Positions 25,004 through 33,543 are shown, numbered from the stretch's first letter. The stretch is 53,914 nucleotides of DNA from Paenibacillus rigui (GCF_002234615.1 NZ_NMQW01000038.1:1-53914); one strand, 5' to 3'. Notes: generated by a model not told the origin, from the sequence alone. Program-made: numbers and translations.

Positions 25004-25816
25004 ATGACGATGATCAAGCTCGGAGTCAACTCGGTATTGTTTAAGGAGTTCGATTTTGCCACGGCGGTGCGGCATATTGCGCTAAGCGGTTATGACGGCG
25101 TAGAAATTTCAGCGATTCAAGGCATGTGCGAGCATTTGGATTTAACGCGCTGGAAGGAGCAGGCTGCTGAGCTCCGCTCCATTGTTCAGGACCAGGGCAT
25201 AAGCTTCCTGTCCATGGAGTTCGGCAGTGTAAAAGACGAGCAGCGTCTGCTATCTGCTTTCGAGGCGGCGGCGGAGATCGGCATTCCGATCGTGAACATA
25301 GGCCCGGGCGGTAAAACGGGGGTAGAAGAAGATGTGCAGCGTTCCATCGATCAGCTGAACCGGATGTCCGAGAAAGCTGCCTCATTTGGCGTCACGCTGT
25401 GCGTGAAGGCTCATGTCGGGCAAGCGATACATGACACGCCGACGACACTTCGTGCGATGTCCGAGGTCACTTCGCCCGCATTCGGCATCGACATGGACCC
25501 GAGCCATATTTACCGGGCGAATGAGAACCCGGAGGCTGCGCTGCCTGCCGTTATCAGCCGGGTGAAGCATGTGCACATCCGCGACTGCAAAGGTAGGGAG
25601 CAGGGACCGGGACCTATCGAGCTGCAGGCCTGCGGACGCGGCGATATCAATCTGTTCGCCTATTGCAAGGCGATGGCGGATCACAGCTACGACGGTCCCG
25701 TCGTGCTTGAAGTGATCGGGGCCAAGCCGGAGCATTCCCTTGCCCAAATTTCCATAATAGCGGCAGAAACCTACGGCTACTTGAACGCCTGCCTGAAGCA
25801 GCTGAATGCCCGATAG
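25004..25816 (+). CDS. Sugar phosphate isomerase/epimerase-like TIM-barrel protein
   Basis: A 270-residue protein of the xylose-isomerase-like TIM-barrel superfamily (IolE/IolI/EndoIV-like). Visible features are IALSGYDGVEISA, the metal-ligand region GIDMDPSHIYRA, VKHVHIRDCKG, and the C-terminal Glu in VVLEVIG. It usually acts with Gfo/Idh/MocA enzymes in inositol or keto-sugar pathways by epimerising or dehydrating the oxidised intermediate. Here it sits between oxidoreductase 1 and sulfatase-like gene 2 on the same strand. The ATG follows AAAAGGGAGCG. Confidence 0.82.
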   Translation: MTMIKLGVNSVLFKEFDFATAVRHIALSGYDGVEISAIQGMCEHLDLTRWKEQAAELRSIVQDQGISFLSMEFGSVKDEQRLLSAFEAAAEIGIPIVNIGPGGKTGVEEDVQRSIDQLNRMSEKAASFGVTLCVKAHVGQAIHDTPTTLRAMSEVTSPAFGIDMDPSHIYRANENPEAALPAVISRVKHVHIRDCKGREQGPGPIELQACGRGDINLFAYCKAMADHSYDGPVVLEVIGAKPEHSLAQISIIAAETYGYLNACLKQLNAR

Positions 25817-25870
25817 TCAAAAGGCAACTCATCGTCCTATTTCATAGATGCATAAGGAGAGTGAACGGGC

Positions 25871-27259
25871 ATGTCCTCGTCGAATAAAAAGCCGAATCTG
25901 ATTCTTTTCGGGATAGACAGTTTGCGAAGAGACCGCATGAGCTCCTACGGATACCCTAAGCTGACCACGCCCCATTTGGATAAGCTGGCAGCCGAGGGGG
26001 TGTTGTTTGAGCAGCATTTCAGTCCGAGCATACCGACCACGCCTGCTTATGCGGCGATGCTGACGGGCAAGGACTGCTTCGGCACGGATGTAGTGGCCTT
26101 GAGGCACAAAGGGCCGGTGGGCGCCAAGACATTAGCGGAGGTGCTGGGTGAGCAGGGCTACAATACGACCTGCATCGGCTTTACGGGCAACCCTTCCTCC
26201 CGCGGGTTTGCCCATTATTTGGAATACGAAGCCTGGCTTCCGGACGAAACGGGAAGATGCCCGAAGGCGGCCAACCTGAATGCAGTGGCCATTCCCGAGC
26301 TGCAGCGGCTGGCACAGGAGGATGAACCGTTCTTTCTGTTTCTGCGGCATATGGACCCGCATTCGCCTTATTTGCCGCCGCAGCCGTATGAGCGGATCTT
26401 TTACGGAGGCGACGAACGCGACCCCTCCAACCGTTCGATGGAGCCGGTATACGATTTCAAGCCCTTCGCGGACTTTCTGAAGTCCTGGATTCCCGAGGGG
26501 GTTACCGATCAGGAATATGTGAACGCTCAGTATGACGGAGCCGTCGCCTATATGGACGCCTGCATTCAAAATATTATTCAAAAAGTAGAAGCCCTCGGCT
26601 TGACAGAGGAGACATTAATTGTCGTCACCTCGGATCATGGAGAGACGCTGTATGAGCATGAATGCTACTTTGATCATCATGGGCTTTACGATTGTACGCT
26701 GATCGTGCCGCTCATTATTAAGTTTCCGGGCAAAGTGCCTTCAGGCAAAAGGGTGCCGGATGTCTCCGTCATCCAGGATATTATGCCGACCATCCTGGAG
26801 CTGTTGGGCGTGGAGGAGCAGCTTGAGCCCGGTGGCCGCAGCCTGCTGCCCTTCATAAACGGGACCCCGGAGCGGCGGATAAGCGAGCTGTACCTGACCG
26901 AATGCACATGGATGCGCAAGCACGGGTGGCGCACTCCGCATTGGAAGCTGATCCGTGCGCTGGAGCCGGATTTTCATTTTAAGCCTGAGGTCGAGCTGTA
27001 CAATCTGATGGAGGATCCGCTCGAGAACCATAACGTTGCGGATCAGGAACCGGAGGTAGTCAAGCTGCTTACCGCCAGAATGGAAGCACATATCCGCCGC
27101 CGTGAAGAGGAAACGGGCCGCACGAACCCGATGTACACGAATCTGGGCTGGCATGGCAAAGGCGACCTGCCGTTCGCTTCATCACAGGAAGCGTACGATA
27201 CGCTGCATATCGGCAGCTCGCTTACGGCCCGTTCGCTGCAGGCGAACAAGGCGAAGTAG
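25871..27259 (+). CDS. Sulfatase-like hydrolase 2 with Thr at the nucleophile position
   Basis: A 462-residue alkaline-phosphatase-superfamily protein after AAGGAGAG. Metal-site motifs are FGIDSLRRDRMSSYGY with Asp16, and VTSDHGETLYEH. In an ungapped alignment with sulfatase 3 the formylglycine Cys is Thr56 and the Arg is Tyr60 (TTPAY), although the Pro is kept. It shares IPT, the TGKD/TGKI segment and the FDHHGLYDCT/WDHCGLYEPT segment with sulfatase-like protein 1, so the two are paralogues. No signal peptide is present. It probably hydrolyses a phospho- or other ester in the cytoplasm, not a sulfate by the formylglycine route. Confidence 0.85.
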   Translation: MSSSNKKPNLILFGIDSLRRDRMSSYGYPKLTTPHLDKLAAEGVLFEQHFSPSIPTTPAYAAMLTGKDCFGTDVVALRHKGPVGAKTLAEVLGEQGYNTTCIGFTGNPSSRGFAHYLEYEAWLPDETGRCPKAANLNAVAIPELQRLAQEDEPFFLFLRHMDPHSPYLPPQPYERIFYGGDERDPSNRSMEPVYDFKPFADFLKSWIPEGVTDQEYVNAQYDGAVAYMDACIQNIIQKVEALGLTEETLIVVTSDHGETLYEHECYFDHHGLYDCTLIVPLIIKFPGKVPSGKRVPDVSVIQDIMPTILELLGVEEQLEPGGRSLLPFINGTPERRISELYLTECTWMRKHGWRTPHWKLIRALEPDFHFKPEVELYNLMEDPLENHNVADQEPEVVKLLTARMEAHIRRREEETGRTNPMYTNLGWHGKGDLPFASSQEAYDTLHIGSSLTARSLQANKAK

Positions 27260-27305
27260 TCTATCTTGAACCATTCACGATTCGTCTCTCGTGAATCGAA
27301 ATGCT

Positions 27306-27363
27306 GACCGCACCGCCCCTAAGCGTGGTGCGGTCTTCTCTGCAGCCGCACCCTAGCGGGTGC
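27306..27363 (+). other. Cluster of hairpins between the two modules
   Basis: GACCGCACC pairs with GGTGCGGTC (27306-27335), and GCACCC pairs with GGGTGC (27348-27363). A further TTCACGA/TCGTGAA pair lies just upstream. Only a weak TCTTCTCT follows the first hairpin. It may be a partial terminator or a message-processing site between module 1 and module 2. Confidence 0.45.
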
Positions 27364-27437
27364 ACTCAGCTGCCAGCACAGCGTTCCCGGTTGGTTTTCC
27401 CGGCGAACAGGAAACCTAAAATCTAAGGAGGGCTCCG

Positions 27438-28442
27438 ATGATTCGAATAGCTGTCGTCGGCGTGAACAACATCGGCAAAATTCATTGCCGTTATTATGAC
27501 CAGCACCCGGATACCGAGCTCGTCGCGGTATGCGACCTGCTGGAAGAGCGGGTCAAGGAAGCTGCAGCGACATATGGAGTGAAAGCTTATGCCGATCTCA
27601 GACAGCTGCTGGACCGCGAGCAGATCGATATGGTTTGCGTAGCGACAGGGGGGGATGAAAAGGGAAGCCACCACTATGAGCCTGTAATGGCCGCTATTGA
27701 AGCAGGTGTGGATGTGCTTGTGGAGAAGCCGATCTCGAACCGCATCGCAGAAGCGAGAGCGATGGTGAAAGCGGCCGCAGATCGAAATGTCCGTTTCGGC
27801 TGTAATTTGAATCACCGGTTTACCCCGGCGGCGGCCAAAGGTAAGGAATGGATCGAACGCAGCCTGCTCGGCACGCCGTTGTTTATCAACATGAGGCTGA
27901 CGATTGACAACAAGGCGGATTCCACAGAGTGGTTCCACATGCGCGCGCTGCATCCGCATTCCATCGATGTGATGCGGTATTTTTTTGGGGATGTGAAGCG
28001 GGTTCAGGCCTTTATGAATAAAGCGCCGGGACGGACGACCTGGTCTACGGCCAGTGTGAATCTGGAGTTTGCGAATGGTGCGGTGGGTCATTTGACAGGC
28101 AGCTACGATATGTCGATGCTGCACCCGATCGAATGGTGCGAGGCGGCCGGGACGGAAGGCCGGTTTGTGATCGAGAACGTATATGAGAGCATTACCTTGT
28201 TTCCCCGCCACAGCAGTGAAAGGCTCGTCATGCAAAATTCCATGATGCGGGGGATGCAGAGCTTCAACGACACCTTCGGCAACCGGATTCACCGTTTTAT
28301 TGAACAAATCAAACAGCAAGCCCATCCGGAAGCAATCGAAGGCTCAGGCCGTGAAGCTCTTGCCGCACAGGAGGTCATTGAGGCCGCTATCCGTTCACAC
28401 CAAACGGGAGGCAGTGTGGTTGAGGTTCCAAGATCAGGCTGA
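27438..28442 (+). CDS. Gfo/Idh/MocA-family oxidoreductase 2
   Basis: A 334-residue NAD(P)-dependent oxidoreductase after TAAGGAGGG. Signatures are IRIAVVGVNNIGKIHCRYY, VLVEKPISNRI and GCNLNHRFTPAAAKG. It is a paralogue of the enzyme at 23775 and about 34 residues shorter at the C-terminus. It is the first gene of module 2; the next permease starts 14 bases after its stop, so they are one operon. The likely substrate is a cyclitol or sugar derivative released inside the cell. Confidence 0.85.
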   Translation: MIRIAVVGVNNIGKIHCRYYDQHPDTELVAVCDLLEERVKEAAATYGVKAYADLRQLLDREQIDMVCVATGGDEKGSHHYEPVMAAIEAGVDVLVEKPISNRIAEARAMVKAAADRNVRFGCNLNHRFTPAAAKGKEWIERSLLGTPLFINMRLTIDNKADSTEWFHMRALHPHSIDVMRYFFGDVKRVQAFMNKAPGRTTWSTASVNLEFANGAVGHLTGSYDMSMLHPIEWCEAAGTEGRFVIENVYESITLFPRHSSERLVMQNSMMRGMQSFNDTFGNRIHRFIEQIKQQAHPEAIEGSGREALAAQEVIEAAIRSHQTGGSVVEVPRSG

Positions 28443-28455
28443 GGAGGTGTTCAGT

Positions 28456-29394
28456 TTGACAAAGCCCGCACCGCGTGCACCGTCGGCTGGGCCGCTACTC
28501 TCACTGCGCGTGCACCGTCGGCTGTCGAAGCAGCTCCAGGCGTATTTGTTTTTGGCGCCGATTTTGCTTTCGATCGGTTTGTTCAAATACACGCCGTTCG
28601 TTCAGGCGATCACCCAATCGTTCTATGAATGGAACGGGGCGAATATCCATCGCTTCATCGGGCTGCACAACTATGAGACTTTGTTTCGTGACGCAGCCTT
28701 TTATACTTCGATGAAAAATATTAGTCTGTTCACGGGAAGCTTCGTGCTCATTCAGCTGACCTTTCCGCTTTTGGCTGCAATTGGTATATTTCATTTGAAG
28801 CAAGCCCGGGCGCAGGCTTTTTTCAAATTCGGGTTCGTCATCCCGATGGTCGTTCCGCACCTGATTATTTTCCTGCTCTGGAAGTGGATTTATGTCGGTG
28901 ACGGGCTGCTGGACCGGCTGCTTCAGGCAGTGGGCTTGGAGCATCTGATTCACGCTTGGCTCGGTGAGAGCGGCACTGCGTTAGGGGCCATTGTGTTTAT
29001 CAGCTTCCCATGGATTTCAGGTATCTATTTCCTGATATATTTGGCCGGATTGGTCTCGATCCCCCAAGAACTGCTGGAGGTTGGACATATAGATGGCATG
29101 AACGGGTGGCAGCGCATCCGGTTTATCGAGCTTCCCTTGCTCCGCAATCAGCTGCGCCTGGTCCTGATCCTCGCGTTCATTCAACAATTTCAAAGCTTCG
29201 AGAACGTACTGGTGCTGACGAACGGGGGCCCTGGCTATTCCACGCTGACGCCCGCATTGTATTTGTACAAGAAAGGATTCGAATCCAACGAATTGGGCTA
29301 TGCGTCGGCAATCGGCGTGGTGGTATTTGCCATACTGCTGCTGTGCACCCTTGCCGCGAACCGATTGTTGAAGACGGCGGAACGCGTCGAATAG
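28456..29394 (+). CDS. Sugar-type ABC permease, MalF-like (importer 2)
   Basis: A 312-residue membrane protein. The start chosen is TTG at 28456, seven bases after GAGGAGGT. Six hydrophobic segments follow an N-terminal basic stretch. The EAA loop reads ELLEVGHIDGMNGWQRIRFI, and the tail has QSFENVLVLTNGGPGYSTL, typical of MalF proteins. A 17-base direct repeat (28473-28489 and 28508-28524, period 35) lies in the first codons, so a deletion between the copies would shift the frame. Its partner permease starts 15 bases later. Confidence 0.85.
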   Translation: MTKPAPRAPSAGPLLSLRVHRRLSKQLQAYLFLAPILLSIGLFKYTPFVQAITQSFYEWNGANIHRFIGLHNYETLFRDAAFYTSMKNISLFTGSFVLIQLTFPLLAAIGIFHLKQARAQAFFKFGFVIPMVVPHLIIFLLWKWIYVGDGLLDRLLQAVGLEHLIHAWLGESGTALGAIVFISFPWISGIYFLIYLAGLVSIPQELLEVGHIDGMNGWQRIRFIELPLLRNQLRLVLILAFIQQFQSFENVLVLTNGGPGYSTLTPALYLYKKGFESNELGYASAIGVVVFAILLLCTLAANRLLKTAERVE

Positions 29395-29409
29395 GGGAGG
29401 GGATGGACG

Positions 29410-30238
29410 ATGAGAAGAGGGAGATGGACCCCGGGCTCAGTGATGAATTATTCGGTTCTGTCATTGTTATTGCTCTTGACCTTGGTTCCGTTGTTATATG
29501 CTGCTGATGATGTCACTGAAATACCGCGATCAGGTGATTCATCATTTCTGGACACCTTCGGTTCCCCTGCATTTCTCGAATTACGCGCAAGCGTTCCTGC
29601 AGCTGTGGCCGTTTCTGTGGAACTCGATCCTGATTACGTCCGGCATTATCTTATGTGTACTTATCAATTCGACACTGGCGGGTTACGCGTTCGCCCGGTT
29701 CACCTTTTGGGGAAAAAGTGTTCTCTACTATCTCATCATCATGCTGATGATGGTTCCTGCATTTCTTATCCTGATTCCGCAGTTTATTTTGTTCAAGGAG
29801 CTGGGTCTTATCAACACCTATTGGGCGCAAATATGCGGTCCGATGGCCGGCGCTTCGGCGATGGCGACGATGCTGATCCGCACCTTCTTCGAGGGCTTGT
29901 CCGAAAGCCTGCTGCAAGCGGCTGAAGTGGAAGGAGCGGGCGAGCTGCGGATTTATTGGCAAATCGCACTGCCTTTGTCGGTTCCCATCGTATCTACGGT
30001 TGCTGTCATGAACGCGCTGCTGGGCTGGAACAACTATGTATGGCCGCTCGTTGTAACCTCCGGGGACCAAGTGAAGCCGATCATTCTGGCGCTCGGCAGT
30101 GTTCACGGCTCGCTGGATCAAGTGCAGGGACTCCAATTTGCGGGGTATGTCCTGGCTTCGGTTCCCTTGCTGCTGCTGTTCCTGTTCGCAACGAAATCGT
30201 TCGAATCCGGTATTACGGCAGGAGCCGTCAAGGGGTAG
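29410..30238 (+). pseudogene. Sugar-type ABC permease, MalG-like, broken by a frameshift
   Basis: The ATG at 29410 follows GGGGAGGGG and encodes MRRGRWTPGSVMNYSVLSLL and the first membrane segment, ending LVPLLY near 29495. The rest of a normal MalG protein (MLLMMSLKYRDQ onward, EAA loop ESLLQAAEVEGAGELRIY, ending AGAVKG) is in the next frame from 29498 to 30238. Comparison with the other MalG-like protein in the locus (VPFYFVIVNSFK) shows the two pieces should be continuous. The break lies around 29489-29500 in ttgttatatgctg, as if two bases were lost or one gained. It may be a real mutation, an assembly error, or a recoding site. Without it the protein lacks segment 1. Confidence 0.75.
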
Positions 30239-30271
30239 TCTGATTTTGCGCACGTAGAAAGGGGGATGAAC

Positions 30272-31741
30272 ATGTACGATGGGACAAAGTGGGCGCTGCC
30301 GCTAATCGCCGTCATTTCCGCTGCCCTGCTGTTGAACGGCTGTACACAGGACTCCGTGCCGTCAAGCGGGAACAATGCCGGGAACAGCGGCGGCAGCGGG
30401 AAGGCAATCGAGTTAAAGGTGATGGTCATGCTGGAGAGCGACGGGGATGAGGCGGAACGGAAATCGTGGGAAAGCATTGCCAGCACGTATATGGAAGCGC
30501 ACCCGGGAGTCAGGCTGAATTTGCAAATGCAGCATTTTGCCGGGGTGGAGCAGCATCGTACCTGGGTGACGACCCAATTGATCGGGAATACGGCGCCGGA
30601 TATTTTTACCACACGGTATATTTGGGATCAGGAGGATTTGAAAAAAGGACTGCTTGTTGATCTTACGCCGTATTACAAGCAAAAAAACGCCTATTCCGGG
30701 GACCAGCCCTGGGAAAAGCTGTTTTCCCAAACGATTCTGCAGCAGCTGATGGGTGATGATAAGACCTATGCCAGCATTCCAAATTATGTAAATTCAGTCC
30801 GTGTATTGTACAATAAGGATTTGTTTGCCCAAGCGGGCATTACGGAAGTGCCCAAGACCTGGAATCAATTTATGGAGGCACAGGAGAAGCTGCTGAGGCT
30901 GAACGTCGTGCCGTTTGCTTTTCCAAACTCCAAACCGGGCGACTACAACTACAATTGGACGGTACGTATTTTAACCGAGGAGCTGCTGGCCGGCTCTTAT
31001 CCGCTGCTTGATGTCGATCAGAGCGGGTTTATTGAAGTCAATGAATATGTCCGGGGGGTGGATCAGGGCATTATCGATATTGAAAAAGCACCGTTCAAGG
31101 ATGTATTCGCGCTGGTGAAAAACTGGAGCAAGTATTGGCCCAAAGGGTATAACGGGCTCGATTTCGAAACGGCTGGAGATTTGTTTCTGCGCGGCAAAGC
31201 GGCAATGGTCATGAGAACCTCGGCGCAGAGCAAAGCCATGTACGAGACCTCCGCACGGAAATTCGAAATGGCAGCATTTCCCTTGCCTTATTTGACAAAG
31301 GAAAATCACCCGGATGCCGCCGGAAAGCTGATGGAAATCGGTGGCGTCCCGGCAGGAAATATGGCCATACCGAAAACGATACCGCCTGAAAAAATGGAAG
31401 CTGCGGTCGATTTCCTTGCCTACACGACCTCGCCGAAGGTTCAAGGCATGCTCGCAGAAAGCTTATACCGCACGCCTGTCGTTGAGAACGCTGTTCTTCC
31501 AGAGAAGCTGAAGGGCTTCCAGTTTGCAGGAGAACGGATGCAGCTCAATATCTATGCGGGTGAGGTCGACAAGAATGTGACTGAGAACAACCAGAAGCTG
31601 GGGCAGCTTTATCTCGAGGGGACCAAATCGCAGGAGCAATATTTGGCCGAGTTAAAGAAAATCATGATGGATGGCGTGAAGAAGAAAATGAGCGACAATC
31701 AATGGTCCAAAGATAACAATTATGGGATCCGCAAGCCATGA
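30272..31741 (+). CDS. Extracellular solute-binding lipoprotein (importer 2)
   Basis: A 489-residue protein. The ATG at 30272 lies six bases after AAAGGGGG; the ATG at 30266 is too close to that site. The type II signal peptide ends in LLNGC with lipid-anchor Cys24, then a Gly/Ser-rich linker. The binding domain contains QLIGNTAPDIFTTRYIW, RVLYNKDLFAQAGITEVPK and AVDFLAYTTSPKVQG, as in family 1 sugar-binding proteins. Its stop overlaps the sulfatase 3 start (ATGA at 31738), tying ligand capture to hydrolase synthesis. Unlike importer 1, the binding protein follows its permeases. Confidence 0.88.
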   Translation: MYDGTKWALPLIAVISAALLLNGCTQDSVPSSGNNAGNSGGSGKAIELKVMVMLESDGDEAERKSWESIASTYMEAHPGVRLNLQMQHFAGVEQHRTWVTTQLIGNTAPDIFTTRYIWDQEDLKKGLLVDLTPYYKQKNAYSGDQPWEKLFSQTILQQLMGDDKTYASIPNYVNSVRVLYNKDLFAQAGITEVPKTWNQFMEAQEKLLRLNVVPFAFPNSKPGDYNYNWTVRILTEELLAGSYPLLDVDQSGFIEVNEYVRGVDQGIIDIEKAPFKDVFALVKNWSKYWPKGYNGLDFETAGDLFLRGKAAMVMRTSAQSKAMYETSARKFEMAAFPLPYLTKENHPDAAGKLMEIGGVPAGNMAIPKTIPPEKMEAAVDFLAYTTSPKVQGMLAESLYRTPVVENAVLPEKLKGFQFAGERMQLNIYAGEVDKNVTENNQKLGQLYLEGTKSQEQYLAELKKIMMDGVKKKMSDNQWSKDNNYGIRKP

Positions 31742-33153
31742 AGACGCCGAATATTGTAATCATCATGCTGGATCAGCTTCGGTATGACTGCATTGGAGCA
31801 AGCGGAGTATATCCCGTGAAGACACCGAACATCGACCGTTTAGCCTCCGAAGGTCTTCGGTTTACGAATGCTTTCACACCGATCCCGATTTGCTGTCCGT
31901 CCCGGCAGGCGTTCATTAACGGGCGCAGACCGGAAACGTTCGGAGCACTGTGGAATTTCAAGAATGGCCTGCCCATTCCGGCTCTGGAGCCAACGGAATA
32001 CGCTTGGCCCCGGGAATTGAGCAAGCTTTCGTACCGTAAAGTGCTGCTTGGTAAATGGGATGTGCATCCAGAAAGGTCTCCGCTTGAGTATGGTTACGAT
32101 ACGCATGTGGGGCTCGGGGCTTATAAGGAGCTGCTGGCCCGTCATTATCCGGATGTTGCGTTCAAGGCCGGTTATCCAGGAGAGCGGAATCCGATTCCGC
32201 TTGAGCATGCCGGGACGCACTGGCTGGCCGAACAAGCGTGCCGTTCCATTCGAGAGCTTGCACAAGGGGATGCGCCCTGGGTTGTCCAGCTTCATTTTCC
32301 GGAGCCGCATCTGCCCTGCCGCCCCTCCGCTCCATTCGCGGATATGTACAGCCCGGAAGAAATACCGGTGTGGGGCGGCTTCGGCGAGACATTTGCCGGC
32401 AAGCCCTACATCCAACGGCAGCAGCTGCAAAGCTGGCAGGTGGAGGGGTACACATGGGAAGATTGGGCTCCAATCGTCGCACGTTACTATGCGGTTATCA
32501 GTCAGACGGATGACGCGATTGGAATGGTACTGCAGGCATTGGAGGAAACCGGCGCTGCGAATCAAACGATGGTTATATTCACCTCCGATCACGGCGATAT
32601 GTGCGGCTCCCATCGGATGATGGATAAGCATTATGTGATGTATGATGATGTCGTGAAGGTACCGCTGATCGTGAAATACCCTGAAGGGATGAAGGAAGGG
32701 CAACGGGGCACGACCTGTGATGCTTTCGTCTATAACATGCTGGATTTGCCGCCAATGCTGTTAGAGCTGCTGGATCTGCCGGTGCCATCGTTCTTTCCAG
32801 GACAATCTTTAATGCCGTTAATCAAAGGGGAACCCAGAGCAGAAGCAGACTGGCGGAAGGAAGTTGTTTCAACCTACAACGGACAGCAGTTCGGATTGTA
32901 CACGCAGCGCATGCTTCGCACGGATCAATGGAAATATATATGGAATACAACGGATGTAGATGAGCTGTATGACTTGAAGCAGGATCCATACGAGCTGACC
33001 AATCGGATTACAGACCCCGCCTGCCAGCCGCTGATTCGTGAGTACCGGCGTTTGTTATACGAACGGTTGGTTTCGGAAGGCGATGGACTGGTCAACAGTG
33101 AATGGATGCGCAATCAACTGCTGCATAATGCGATTATCAATGAATCAACCTAG
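31738..33153 (+). CDS. Formylglycine-type sulfatase 3
   Basis: A 471-residue alkaline-phosphatase-superfamily sulfatase. The nucleophile motif is ICCPSR with Cys52, matching C-x-P-x-R exactly, so it should be matured to formylglycine. Metal-binding motifs are MLDQLRYD (Asp12) and FTSDHGDMCGSH. KVLLGKWDVH has the conserved Lys, and HFPEPHLPC resembles the second conserved His region. No signal peptide is present, so it works in the cytoplasm on an imported substrate. No anaerobic sulfatase-maturating enzyme or formylglycine-generating enzyme is in the window. It starts inside the stop of the preceding lipoprotein gene and ends the second module. Confidence 0.9.
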   Translation: MKTPNIVIIMLDQLRYDCIGASGVYPVKTPNIDRLASEGLRFTNAFTPIPICCPSRQAFINGRRPETFGALWNFKNGLPIPALEPTEYAWPRELSKLSYRKVLLGKWDVHPERSPLEYGYDTHVGLGAYKELLARHYPDVAFKAGYPGERNPIPLEHAGTHWLAEQACRSIRELAQGDAPWVVQLHFPEPHLPCRPSAPFADMYSPEEIPVWGGFGETFAGKPYIQRQQLQSWQVEGYTWEDWAPIVARYYAVISQTDDAIGMVLQALEETGAANQTMVIFTSDHGDMCGSHRMMDKHYVMYDDVVKVPLIVKYPEGMKEGQRGTTCDAFVYNMLDLPPMLLELLDLPVPSFFPGQSLMPLIKGEPRAEADWRKEVVSTYNGQQFGLYTQRMLRTDQWKYIWNTTDVDELYDLKQDPYELTNRITDPACQPLIREYRRLLYERLVSEGDGLVNSEWMRNQLLHNAIINEST

Positions 33154-33275
33154 CTGCTTCGATTCAAATTATTCATTAATGAAATTAAATATCAATGAAG
33201 TAAATTGATGAACAGGCAATGAAAGCCTATACGCGTAAATGGAAAGGATTGTCGGCATGATTTAGCTTCATCGTA

Positions 33276-33348
33276 GAGCGACCTTCTGATAGGGATTGTG
33301 AGGCTATGACCTCATGAACAAACCTATCAACCGGAGGCGCTCGTTTTT
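33276..33348 (+). terminator. Large imperfect hairpin with T run after sulfatase 3
   Basis: GAGCG-a-CCTTC-TGATAGG (33276-33293) pairs with CCTATCA-acc-GGAGG-CGCTC (33323-33342). Inside is a second hairpin GTGAGG-ctatga-CCTCAT (33298-33315). TTTTTGTTT follows. It lies 123 bases after the sulfatase stop. It is probably the operon terminator; an RNA element is an alternative. In the rest of the 390-base gap (33154-33543) I see only the inverted repeat at 33464-33499 and a weaker hairpin near 33383-33420. Confidence 0.5.
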
Positions 33349-33463
33349 GTTTAACGCCAATTTCAGCGCTGGGTAGGGGAATGGCCAACCTTCAAGGGGG
33401 CCGCCCTTCATTGAGGGTTAGGAGCATAAGGATTAAACTTGCACCCGACTTTATAATATGACA

Positions 33464-33499
33464 CACAGTTGTCCAATTATATCGGATATACTAACTGTG
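33464..33499. promoter_or_regulatory. Operator-like inverted repeat before the SDR gene
   Basis: CACAGTT (33464-33470) and AACTGTG (33493-33499) flank 22 bases that contain a TATACT-like -10 sequence. It lies 45 bases before the SDR start. The downstream WYL-domain regulator or an outside regulator could bind here. Confidence 0.4.
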
Positions 33500-33543
33500 A
33501 GATTGCGGACAAACGCAGTGAGCTATTGAAGGAGTGAAACAGA

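Noticed and set aside
29498-30238. Treating the frame from 29498 as a complete 246-residue permease
   Set aside because: It would lack the first membrane segment and has no ribosome site, whereas the missing segment is present just upstream in another frame with a good site.
33350-33430. Possible riboswitch (T-box, SAM or lysine type) upstream of the SDR gene
   Set aside because: None of the conserved sequence boxes of those families is present; only generic hairpins are visible.
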